DNA from: an uncultured Chlorobiaceae bacterium
Lineage (GTDB): Bacteria > Bacteroidota > Chlorobiia > Chlorobiales > Chlorobiaceae
Assembly (NCBI GenBank): GCA_903851385.1
Contig: CAINOC010000081.1
Location: forward strand, 51,745 to 115,744
DNA: 64,000 nucleotides
Direction: 5' to 3'
In this document: in pieces, positions 7,483-14,723 of the stretch
Layout: every line of letters starts with the position of its first letter
How positions within the stretch are numbered: the first letter of the stretch is position 1
Position numbers and translations under genes: made by a program
The notes under the pieces: model-generated
The model's input: only the letters and a program-made list of their open reading frames with translations
Told to the model about the DNA's origin: nothing
The model's database searches: none

Positions 7483-8413
7483 AAGAGCAGGAATACGCTG
7501 GCTCTTTTGTGGCGAGATCCATTTTTCGGAGTTCAAATCTGGTGTTTTCGAGATCGAAGGTGAATTTCGGGTTGTCGTGAAAAATTACCTGTTTCTTGTC
7601 GAATCGAACTTTCATGGGGATGCTCACCTTACGCTCATCGCCACAGACGTTGTTTTTAACACCGGGATGGAACAGTTCGGCGTTTTCTTTATCGACGGTG
7701 ACGTGCACTGCATGGTCGACGGTACTGAGCGCTTCAATAGAACCATCTTCAGAGAGCTGGACAGAGTTGATGTCGCCATGTATGCCGTTCGGCTCATTAT
7801 CCCAGGAGGTTATGACGCCTATCGGGGTGGAAATATCTATTTTTTTCTGAGGCTCAAACGAGCGGATTGCGCCTGATTCATAAAAAGCAAGACCTGTCCG
7901 TACGATTATCTCACCCATTGGGGTTGGTACCGTAAGGGTCTGTCCTGGCCAGAGAGTTACACTTTTCAGAGCACCGCTTTCGTAAAACTGCAGACCGATG
8001 AGCTTGGCGGTCAAGGCTCCCAGCGGTGAATTGAAGGTAATATCCTCGGCCAGGGCGAATTCGTTCTTCCACGACCAGAAGCCACTCAGTTTACCGTCGA
8101 GCGAAAATATTCTTTTGATGCTGCCATTTTTATGAAAGGTAACCAGTTCAGCGGGAATGCTGCCCACCGGTGTTTCAAGGAGGGTTTGCGATTGCAGCGC
8201 AATGGATTTCAAGGAACCGTCCTTGTAGAAATACATTGGCTTGACAGTGCGTCTTCCCATGTCTTCGGCTTCATATTGTGGAACAAGAGTGCCATAAGGG
8301 GTGTTGAGGCTGTTTGGTTCAGTTACAAGACAGCCATCCATTTTACCGTTCGAAAAGAGGCTGCGGAACTCCACTCCTGAAAGGTCGCCGTATATTGTGC
8401 TGACAGTAGTCAT
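7481..8413 (-). CDS. YwqK/MORN-like repeat protein
   Basis: A soluble 310-residue protein with repeated beta-hairpin motifs of the type MYFYKDGSLKSIAL, VTFHKNGSIKRIF, LQFYESGALKSVTL, LAFYESGAIRSF and VQLSEDGSIEAL. These follow the aromatic-x2-(D/N/S)G-x-(L/I)(K/R) pattern of MORN/YwqK-like repeats. Interspersed TPxG segments (ETPVGSIPAE, NSPLGALTAK, STPIGVITS) give a second periodic motif. No enzyme motif is visible. Such repeats usually serve as binding scaffolds (known). ATG 8413 lacks a strong ribosome site. The stop codon lies at the edge of the neighbouring repeat, so the last residues may have been altered by it. Confidence 0.7.
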   Translation of the reverse strand: MTTVSTIYGDLSGVEFRSLFSNGKMDGCLVTEPNSLNTPYGTLVPQYEAEDMGRRTVKPMYFYKDGSLKSIALQSQTLLETPVGSIPAELVTFHKNGSIKRIFSLDGKLSGFWSWKNEFALAEDITFNSPLGALTAKLIGLQFYESGALKSVTLWPGQTLTVPTPMGEIIVRTGLAFYESGAIRSFEPQKKIDISTPIGVITSWDNEPNGIHGDINSVQLSEDGSIEALSTVDHAVHVTVDKENAELFHPGVKNNVCGDERKVSIPMKVRFDKKQVIFHDNPKFTFDLENTRFELRKMDLATKEPAYSCS

Positions 8414-8596
8414 GATTATTGCGGTTTAATGTGCGTTGTATAAGCCTTTCTCCATATATCATTGCAATAACCGTGCCGATAAAAATTATCCTATTTTAAG
8501 CGATTTTAAAATAATTAGTTAGTTGATAATGACTTCTGATGTTTCTTTACGGAATAGGCACAAATTGGTGGGAACCAGAGGGAGAGCTACATTATG

Positions 8597-8633
8597 GTAG
8601 GAAAAAGCCACAGGGTCATTTGAGACCCTGTGG
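8597..8633 (-). terminator. Intrinsic terminator of the DinB-like gene
   Basis: A perfect 10-bp stem, CCACAGGGTC at 8608-8617 and GACCCTGTGG at 8624-8633, encloses a 6-base loop. On the minus strand the hairpin is followed by CTTTTTCC. It lies 17 bases after the stop of the gene at 8650-9174. Confidence 0.85.
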
Positions 8634-8649
8634 TAGAAGGAGAATACTC

Positions 8650-9174
8650 TTATTTGCCGTAGAGATGCATAGTATTGACTGGCTTTCCCTGCAGTTTCAG
8701 GTAGTAGAAGAGCTGTGCCTTGTGCTGATTAAAATGATCAATCATGCCGAGCAGGCGTTTTCCAAGGTTGACCGGTGTCGGGTCCCACGGTGCCGAAACC
8801 TGCTTTGTGGAAAGATCTTCTTCGCTGCACTGGGTTAAAGAGTCCAGAGCGGTCTTTCGATCAGTCGCAAGCAAGGCAAGCGCTTCATCAATAGTGGTTA
8901 CAGTTTGAAGCTTCTCGGCAGGAGGAGGCATTGATGCAGCTTTTTTGTCATTCATATCACTGTGTGCAGGCATCGCCCACTGGCCGGTAGTAAACCCTTT
9001 TATTGGCATTCCGCAGGATTGGCTGAGGTGGAAGAGCAATTGCCCGGTTGTCATCCAGTTATTGGTTGCCGATGGTTTCCATGAAAGATCTTTTTCGTCA
9101 AGAAGCTTTACAAGGCGTTCTGTGACGGTAAAAGTTTCATTGATTTGTTGTTGTAACAGTTCATGCCAATTCAT
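8650..9174 (-). CDS. DinB-superfamily protein
   Basis: A 174-residue four-helix-bundle protein of the DinB/YfiT superfamily; members are metal-dependent and often act in thiol-linked stress or detoxification reactions (known of the superfamily). Candidate metal ligands are the histidine in GQLLFHLSQ (about residue 50) and the C-terminal pair in MIDHFNQHKAQLFYYLKLQGK. The repeated W-x2-TG / NWMTTGQLLFHL context is typical. It is a single gene with its own terminator. The precise substrate is unknown. Confidence 0.8.
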   Translation of the reverse strand: MNWHELLQQQINETFTVTERLVKLLDEKDLSWKPSATNNWMTTGQLLFHLSQSCGMPIKGFTTGQWAMPAHSDMNDKKAASMPPPAEKLQTVTTIDEALALLATDRKTALDSLTQCSEEDLSTKQVSAPWDPTPVNLGKRLLGMIDHFNQHKAQLFYYLKLQGKPVNTMHLYGK

Positions 9175-9225
9175 GTTCAGTGATGTTAAATGTTTTTATA
9201 ACAGAAAGGTGCGGTTCGGACTCTC

Positions 9226-9498
9226 TTATTTGAATTTTGCTTTTGCTTTTCTGAATGCTTTTTTCAGATCGTTCATAGCCATTTCGGCACCATATTTTAC
9301 TTCATGCCAGGCATCCTCACTGCTGTGCATGAGATCTGTTGTTTTCTCTGAGGCATGCTCCCGCTGTTTTTTCAGCTCCTCGATGCGTTGCTGAAGGTTT
9401 TTTGTGATTTTTTCAGCTTGTTTCTCGAGCTTGGCTATATCCCTGTCCCACGTTCTGAGCGTTCGGCTGAAGTTGTCGATGTATGTTTTCCGGTTCAT
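9226..9498 (-). CDS. Small coiled-coil protein
   Basis: A 90-residue, highly charged protein predicted to be almost entirely helical, with heptad-like spacing in DIAKLEKQAEKITKNLQQRI and ELKKQREHASEK. It ends in a lysine-rich tail (KAFRKAKAKFK) that could contact nucleic acid or membrane. There is no signal peptide. An AAGGA ribosome site precedes ATG 9498. I recognise no enzymatic domain; the function is unknown. Confidence 0.7.
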   Translation of the reverse strand: MNRKTYIDNFSRTLRTWDRDIAKLEKQAEKITKNLQQRIEELKKQREHASEKTTDLMHSSEDAWHEVKYGAEMAMNDLKKAFRKAKAKFK

Positions 9499-9772
9499 GG
9501 TGCATCCTTGTTATTGTGTTTGCTCATGAGTTAGTCACAAACTTCAGAAAATAACAACCGGCTTACTCCGTTATTTGTTCGTTTTTTTCTTACAAGCAGA
9601 AGAGAAGGGGGATTTGCTTTTTTCTCAGGAATAAGGGAAAGCAAGAGAGCACCGGTGCTCATCGGGCTTTCTATTTCAATTCCTTTCTCATTCTTGGCTT
9701 TTGGAAACTACTCAAGTAAAACGCTATATTTTGTTTGCGTTACGAGAGTCTTGTCAACCAAACGGAGGTTGT

Positions 9773-10168
9773 ATGATGTTTAAGGTAGCTGTTATCACAG
9801 CAGTGATGGCTTTCTCAGTGATAAGCGGTTCAGTTGGAGGCGTTGAGGCCCGAGCTGAAGGAACGAAAAATTCAGCATTGCAAATATCATCTTCAGGAAC
9901 TGCTGGCGGTTGGACTGATTATAATACATCAATTACTAAAGAGGCTAAAAGTGTATTTGAAGAAGCGTTAAAAGGCATGGTAGGAGTATCATACACTCCT
10001 TTAGCTTATGCGACTCAGGTTGTTGCAGGAACCAATTACCAGTTCTTTTGTAATTCAAAAGTTGTTTCTCCCGGAGCTTCTAATCACCCTGTTATTATCC
10101 ATATTTTTGCACCGCTACCAAGACAAGGCAAACCGCACATCACTGCAATAAATCAGATCACACAATAA
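9773..10168 (+). CDS. Secreted cystatin-like protein
   Basis: The 131-residue precursor has a signal peptide (about residues 1-28, ending VEARAEG). The mature part matches the cystatin fold: AGGWTDY near the N-terminus, SVFEEALKGMVGVSYTPL as the long helix, then TQVVAGTNYQFFC with the family's Q-x-V-x-G inhibitory loop (Gln82-Gly86), and a C-terminal strand region around FAPLPRQGKPHI. Cystatins block papain-type and, through a second site, legumain-type cysteine peptidases (known). Here it is presumably exported. ATG 9773 is preceded by CGGAGG, which decides the start over the longer frame from 9701. The partner peptidase is unknown. Confidence 0.75.
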   Translation: MMFKVAVITAVMAFSVISGSVGGVEARAEGTKNSALQISSSGTAGGWTDYNTSITKEAKSVFEEALKGMVGVSYTPLAYATQVVAGTNYQFFCNSKVVSPGASNHPVIIHIFAPLPRQGKPHITAINQITQ

Positions 10169-10200
10169 ATTATGAAGACATCGTTTTTAAAATTGTTTAA

Positions 10201-10398
10201 ATGGTAAAAGTATCGATTTTAGATCTTAAAGTCATGGTTGTTTCCCAGCGGGACAAAATGCGAGAGTTATATAGCATTCACGGTTGTAATGATGAGGCAA
10301 TTATTAGTCAATATGTAGTTGCTGAGAAGCAAGGGGAAGTGACGCGGAAATCCAATAAGTATAACCTTCTCATGAGGAATATGCGACTCGATTATTGA
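10201..10398 (+). CDS. Putative 65-residue hypothetical protein
   Basis: A short frame 32 bases after the cystatin-like gene. The centre, KMRELYSIHGCNDEAIISQYVVAEKQGEVTRKSN written in two parts (KMRELYSIHG and QYVVAEKQGEVTRKSN), looks like a helical module of the kind seen at the end of some DNA-associated bacterial proteins; this is only a resemblance. There is no clear ribosome site and the first 11 residues may not be translated (a second ATG is at codon 12). It could be a remnant. Confidence 0.35.
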   Translation: MVKVSILDLKVMVVSQRDKMRELYSIHGCNDEAIISQYVVAEKQGEVTRKSNKYNLLMRNMRLDY

Positions 10399-10431
10399 GT
10401 GATGGAAAGAAAAAAGGATGGCTTTAGTTTT

Positions 10432-10456
10432 GTTGGGGTTCAGGAATCACCCCAAC
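10432..10456. terminator. Hairpin between convergent genes
   Basis: A perfect 8-bp stem, GTTGGGGT and ACCCCAAC, with a 9-base loop, between the convergent genes ending at 10398 and 10508. There is no clean T-run on either side, so any termination would be inefficient or factor-dependent. Confidence 0.4.
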
Positions 10457-10507
10457 CTACATAGGGCGCCTTAAATAGAGGTACCCATTATATAGGAGCA
10501 TAGTCAC

Positions 10508-10987
10508 TTACTTTTTGAACAAATATCTTGTGGTGATGGTCAGTTCAAGCTGTTTTGAGTTCAGGGTGAACACTGAATCGTTGAACTTGGGGCCGCCCAT
10601 TCCGATTTTCGGGTTGGTAGATATGCCGCACCCTTCTTTGGGCATTCCGAGCCAGTTTTTGTCCATTTTGCCGTTACCGTTTTCATCGTGCAGGGTGCTT
10701 ATAGCGTAGGTGCCGTAGGGAACGTTTTCGAAGACAAAGGTATCTTCAGTGCTGGTGACTTTTTTGATGAGTGTCGCATAGGAGATTTGAGGGGTATCGG
10801 GGAACCCTTTTTTAGACGCGTAAAGTGACGCACCAAGCATTCCATCAAGATTTCTCAGCTCTGTTACGTGAACAATAATTTTTCCGGTCTGGCTGGGGTC
10901 AACAGCTGCTTGAGTGGCATTTTCGGCCATAAGCGGGGCAGTAGCACCCAGAAAGAGTGTGAGAAGAAGTGCAATGAGTGTTTTCAT
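10508..10987 (-). CDS. Exported DUF2141 protein
   Basis: A 159-residue precursor with a clear signal peptide (MKTLIALLLTLFLGATAPLMAEN). The mature part follows the DUF2141 pattern: IIVHVTELRNLDGMLGASLY as first strand, VPYGTYAISTLHDENGNGKMD in the middle (an acidic, metal-binding-looking loop), and NWLGMPKEGCG. Members are small beta-sandwich proteins outside the cytoplasmic membrane with no established function. I use ATG 10987, which begins the signal peptide; another ATG four codons upstream is possible. Confidence 0.82.
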   Translation of the reverse strand: MKTLIALLLTLFLGATAPLMAENATQAAVDPSQTGKIIVHVTELRNLDGMLGASLYASKKGFPDTPQISYATLIKKVTSTEDTFVFENVPYGTYAISTLHDENGNGKMDKNWLGMPKEGCGISTNPKIGMGGPKFNDSVFTLNSKQLELTITTRYLFKK

Positions 10988-11289
10988 GGATGTGAACATG
11001 TGTTTTCGGTTTCTGAGATTGGCGTTACCATTTTTTTCTATTCAGGGTAACATTCGATCAATATCGATATTACGAAATTCCCTTACAAGAGTTGGCATGA
11101 AGTTCCCACATGACAGCTTCCTGTCAGAATAGAATTTCAAGGTTACCCCTTCGTTACGTATCTTGCTTTCTGGATAGTATCTATTGGGTTGTTACCGCTG
11201 CAGATTCTTTTCCTCACTTGTATCAACTCAGGGTGAACTATCAGTGTAACTTTCAAGATCCTCGCTAGCCAGGGGAGCTTATCACGAAA

Positions 11290-12279
11290 ATGTCTGGGAA
11301 ATTGGTGAATATCAAGGATGTTACGTTATCGGTAGCCGATGAAGTGGAGGTTTTTCAGCGCAAGTACAAAGAGGTGCTTCATGCTCAGAATACTCTGGTC
11401 GACAAGGTTACCCGCTATGTATTGCGGCAGCAGGGAAAACAGATTCGTCCGGTACTTGTCATGCTTTCTGCTAAAATTTGTGGAGGAGTGACAGAGTCCA
11501 GTTATCGTGCGGCAATCATGGTTGAGTTGTTGCATTCAGCCACCCTGATTCATGATGATGTTGTGGACAGCGCTGAGATGAGGCGAGGTATCGCTTCGAT
11601 TAATGCGTTGTGGAAAAATAAGATATCGGTGCTTATAGGAGATTATCTGCTTTCCAAGGGGCTGTTGTATTCGCTTGAATTTAAGGATTATGGCTTTTTA
11701 CATATGGTTTCGGAAGCGGTACGCCGGATGAGTGAGGGAGAAATTCTTCAGATCCAGAAAACCCGCAGCCTTGATATTTCAGAAGAGGATTATTTGAGTG
11801 TCATTTCAGACAAGACGGCTTCGCTGATTTCTTCGGCTTGTGCAATGGGTGCGATGAGTGCCACAACTGATGAAGGTGATATTGCCTCTTTGAAACGTTA
11901 TGGAGAGTATTTAGGCCTTGCTTTTCAGATCCGTGACGATACGCTTGATTACACGGGAGATTCAAAAAAAACCGGCAAGCAGATGGGTATTGATATAAAG
12001 GATAAGAAAATAACTCTTCCTCTCATTTATGCGCTCTCTCGTGCTTCAAGTTCCGAACAGAAAGCCATTCGCTCAATTTTGAAAAGTTCGCGTAAACGTG
12101 CTGTGAAAAGTGGTGAGGTTATTGCCTTTGTTACCGGCAAGGGAGGGCTCGATTATGCGACTCAGGTTGCAGAGGGTTTTGCAGAAAAAGCCGTTGCCTC
12201 TATTCTTCCGTTCCCTGATGGCTCCGCGAAAACTTCGTTGTTGCAGCTTGTTGATTTTGTGATGAACAGGCAGTATTAG
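11290..12279 (+). CDS. Long-chain trans-polyprenyl diphosphate synthase
   Basis: This enzyme condenses isopentenyl diphosphate onto allylic diphosphates to make a prenyl chain, probably for menaquinone or chlorobiumquinone side chains (inference from pathway needs). The 329 residues show the first aspartate-rich motif in LIHDDVVDSAEMRRG and the second in FQIRDDTLDYTGD, plus GKQIRPVLVML at the start and LLHSATL before the first motif. Small or alanine residues ahead of the first motif favour a long product over farnesyl diphosphate. An AGGGGAG lies 13 bases before ATG 11290. The exact chain length cannot be read from sequence. Confidence 0.9.
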   Translation: MSGKLVNIKDVTLSVADEVEVFQRKYKEVLHAQNTLVDKVTRYVLRQQGKQIRPVLVMLSAKICGGVTESSYRAAIMVELLHSATLIHDDVVDSAEMRRGIASINALWKNKISVLIGDYLLSKGLLYSLEFKDYGFLHMVSEAVRRMSEGEILQIQKTRSLDISEEDYLSVISDKTASLISSACAMGAMSATTDEGDIASLKRYGEYLGLAFQIRDDTLDYTGDSKKTGKQMGIDIKDKKITLPLIYALSRASSSEQKAIRSILKSSRKRAVKSGEVIAFVTGKGGLDYATQVAEGFAEKAVASILPFPDGSAKTSLLQLVDFVMNRQY

Positions 12280-12340
12280 ATTTTCTCTGATTATTACAGT
12301 CAGGTGTGTTGATTGAACAGAAATAACCGTTAACAGTGAG

Positions 12341-13075
12341 ATGATAAAAAAGGTAGCTATAATCGTTCTTTTATGTATCGGTCTTGTGGTGATAGTCGAC
12401 AAGGTGGTTATGCCCTTATATATTTCACAAGGGACGGTGAAGGTTGTCCCTGATGTGCTGAACATGAAGTATGAAGATGCTTCGGCGAGATTGCGCCAGG
12501 CGGGCTTGACAGGGATAAAAAGTTATCATGTCAAATATCTCAGTGGGGTTGATTCCAATATTGTGCTCTCCCAGATGCCTGAAGCCGGTGTTGAGGTGAA
12601 GCCCGGCAGAAATGTCTATTTAGTGGTCAACAAACTTGAAAAGCCGAGTTTTCCAATGCCTGATCTTTCAGGCAGGCCCGAATTGGATGCTCGTGAGACT
12701 GCTGCCCGTATGGACCTGAAGCTCCAGGATGTCCAGATCAGCTCGGTTACAAAGTCTGAAGACAATGGAAGGGTGCTGAGCCAGTCAATTCCGGCTCAGA
12801 CAATGGTGAAAGCGGGTAGTGCGGTATCAATTATTGTCGGGCGGTTTGAGGATTCGGCTGAAGGGATGAAAAAGCTGACTGTGCCCGATGTTCTGGGTAT
12901 GTCTCTTGACCAGGCAGAACAAGCAATTGCTGATGCAGGTCTTAAACTTGGCAAGGTCACTACTGAGTATTCAGCCTCCCTTGTGCCAAATACGGTTATC
13001 AGCCAGAAGCCTGCGGTTAATGCTTACGTTTCACCTGATCAACTGGTTGAACTGACTGTTGTAACTTCAGAGTAG
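12341..13075 (+). CDS. Membrane-anchored protein with three PASTA domains
   Basis: A 244-residue protein with one N-terminal membrane segment (about residues 4-26) and three consecutive PASTA domains outside the membrane (about 33-98, 103-169 and 178-244). Each begins with a VPD/MPD-(V/L)-x-(N/G) motif (VVPDVLNM, PMPDLSGR, TVPDVLGM) and contains a VLSQxP/VISQKP strand. PASTA domains bind peptidoglycan fragments or beta-lactams in Ser/Thr kinases and PBPs (known); no kinase or transpeptidase domain is present here. It lies about 60 bases after the polyprenyl synthase and may share its transcript. Confidence 0.88.
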   Translation: MIKKVAIIVLLCIGLVVIVDKVVMPLYISQGTVKVVPDVLNMKYEDASARLRQAGLTGIKSYHVKYLSGVDSNIVLSQMPEAGVEVKPGRNVYLVVNKLEKPSFPMPDLSGRPELDARETAARMDLKLQDVQISSVTKSEDNGRVLSQSIPAQTMVKAGSAVSIIVGRFEDSAEGMKKLTVPDVLGMSLDQAEQAIADAGLKLGKVTTEYSASLVPNTVISQKPAVNAYVSPDQLVELTVVTSE

Positions 13076-13092
13076 TGCTGTTTGCGAGAGGA

Positions 13093-13266
13093 TTACTTAT
13101 AGTTGGCTTTTTTATACTCGTCGCGAAGGTCTTTGATGCCTGTTGTTCTATCGTTGCCGTCACTGATAAGCCCGAAATATTCCAGAACGATCCGAATAAC
13201 CAGCCAAAGGCCGGCAAAAAAAATTCCAATTGATTCCGAGATAGTCGAGATGCTTTTTTTTATCAT
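13093..13266 (-). CDS. 57-residue small membrane protein
   Basis: The frame starts at ATG 13266 (MIKKSISTISESIG). It has one hydrophobic segment (IFFAGLWLVIRIVLEYFGLI, about residues 15-34) and a charged tail ending DLRDEYKKANYK. The clean split between membrane segment and hydrophilic tail, and a terminator just upstream closing the previous minus-strand gene, support a real gene. No strong ribosome site is visible. I do not recognise a family. Confidence 0.55.
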   Translation of the reverse strand: MIKKSISTISESIGIFFAGLWLVIRIVLEYFGLISDGNDRTTGIKDLRDEYKKANYK

Positions 13267-13283
13267 ATACAGAGTTGAAAACT

Positions 13284-13319
13284 ATAAAAAAAAGCCACTC
13301 CCATAAGAATGGCCTTTTG
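13284..13319 (-). terminator. Intrinsic terminator of the DUF2934 gene
   Basis: On the minus strand GCCATTC and GAGTGGC form a 7-bp stem with one wobble pair and a 6-base loop. The stem is preceded by A's and followed by a run of eight T's. It lies about 25 bases after the stop codon at 13343. Confidence 0.8.
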
Positions 13320-13342
13320 AATTTATTATGAAATTAGGTTAC

Positions 13343-13537
13343 TCAGTCGGTAAAAGAGTCCTCTGCTTCGTACCAGTCGTTGGTATGTGAGCCATCTTGT
13401 TTTCCTTTCTCTTCCCAGCGAAAGTATGCTGCAAGCCTTATTTTTTCTTTACGCTCATCCTGAGTCCACTTTGGCGAGTCTTTTTTCCTTTTTTTAGGAG
13501 CTCGCTCCTCATCGTCCAGTTCAGTTTTTTTAACCAT
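13343..13537 (-). CDS. DUF2934 family small protein
   Basis: A 64-residue, strongly charged protein. Its C-terminal half, RLAAYFRWEEKGKQDG followed by DWYEAEDSF, matches the DUF2934 pattern (A-Y-x2-WE-x-G-x2-DG ... W-x-AE). The N-terminal half is a lysine/arginine-rich extension (APKKRKKDSPKW) that could bind nucleic acid. DUF2934 has no established function. It has its own intrinsic terminator. Confidence 0.75.
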   Translation of the reverse strand: MVKKTELDDEERAPKKRKKDSPKWTQDERKEKIRLAAYFRWEEKGKQDGSHTNDWYEAEDSFTD

Positions 13538-13640
13538 TGCCGTTCGTGTTTTTGTTATCAGAACACCTGTTATAATATTATATAATTCTTATGAGGAAAA
13601 AAAATATTCACTGGAGATGGATGTCTTTCAAAGCAGATTT

Positions 13641-14723
13641 TTATTGCTGAATGCGTTTTCCAAGGGCACTGAAAGATATGACAAGAAGGATGGTGATGGC
13701 TTCAATGATCATGAAAATATCTTTTGGTATGTAGGCATTTACGGTAAGTCCGCCGTATTCGAGTAAACCGAAAAAAAGAGCTGAAAGCATAATCCATAAG
13801 GGGTGAGCACCAGCCAGAAGTGCAACAGCAATTCCTGTAAAACCTATTCCTCCAGTCATTCCCGCTTCATAGTAGTGCTTGTAGCCAAGCAGAATATTTG
13901 CAGCCCCAAGGCCTGCGGCAGCTCCGCCGATGCCCATGGCGGTGAGCGTATGCATTCCAGCATTGATTCCACCATACCTTGCGGCTTCCGGCTGCAGGCC
14001 TGTAGCCCGCATTTCAAAGCCGAACCTCGATTTAAAAAGAATAACCCAGAAGAGAAGTGCAACGCAAGGAGAAAGAAGTGTGCTGAAATTTGCAGGAGAC
14101 TTTGCGAAAAAACCGGTCACAGAGTAAAGCGAAGGAATGATTGCGGCGTCAATGACAGGTGAGGTATGCACGGTTGATGGCACTGCAAAATGATAGGTCA
14201 GCAGGTAGCCTGTAATGCCCTGGGCAATGAAATTGAGCATGATTGTGCTAATAACCTCATTGACCCCGAAACGCACCTTCAGCACCCCGGCCAGAATTGC
14301 CCAGCATGCTCCGGCTCCCATGGCGGCAAAAACGCAGAGGGAAATAGCGGAAAGTGAGGGGAGTGTCGGCGGCAGCATGGCGCCCGTCATTGCAGCGGCA
14401 AAGGCTCCCATCTGGAGCTGGCCTTCGGCACCGATATTGAACAGTTTGACCTGAAAGGGGAGGGCAACAGAAAGTCCGACGAGAATAAGGGTTGTCGTTC
14501 TGAACAAGACCTGTCCGGTACCATACGCTGAACCGAGTGTACCCTGAAACATTTTCTCAAAAATCATGATCGGATCCCTGCCTGCAATGAGAATGATCAA
14601 CGTGCTGACAGCGAGTGCCGACATGATAGAGAGGAGAGGTATGAGAAACTGGGCGGTTTTGCGATGCATCGTCAACGGGGGTTGTTCAGGTGATATGAAT
14701 GCCGATCTCTTTTTTGAACTCAT
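13641..14723 (-). CDS. ABC transporter permease, BMP/nucleoside-type (YufP-like)
   Basis: A polytopic permease of the BPD_transp_2 (branched-chain/ribose/BMP) family. About ten hydrophobic helices are visible, with family motifs LFNIGAEGQLQMGAF in the first half and GGIGFTGIAVALLAGAHP near the end. It pairs with the preceding ATPase; together they resemble two parts of YufNOPQ-type purine-nucleoside importers (known family). ATG 14723 overlaps the ATPase by 38 bases; another ATG at 14669, 16 bases after the ATPase stop, would remove 18 hydrophilic residues. The second permease and the lipoprotein receptor expected of this family are not in the window. Confidence 0.88.
   Translation of the reverse strand: MSSKKRSAFISPEQPPLTMHRKTAQFLIPLLSIMSALAVSTLIILIAGRDPIMIFEKMFQGTLGSAYGTGQVLFRTTTLILVGLSVALPFQVKLFNIGAEGQLQMGAFAAAMTGAMLPPTLPSLSAISLCVFAAMGAGACWAILAGVLKVRFGVNEVISTIMLNFIAQGITGYLLTYHFAVPSTVHTSPVIDAAIIPSLYSVTGFFAKSPANFSTLLSPCVALLFWVILFKSRFGFEMRATGLQPEAARYGGINAGMHTLTAMGIGGAAAGLGAANILLGYKHYYEAGMTGGIGFTGIAVALLAGAHPLWIMLSALFFGLLEYGGLTVNAYIPKDIFMIIEAITILLVISFSALGKRIQQ

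Noticed and set aside
9701..9772. Longer N-terminus for the cystatin-like protein
   Set aside because: The upstream codons lack a ribosome site and would place 24 residues ahead of a good signal peptide; CGGAGG precedes ATG 9773.
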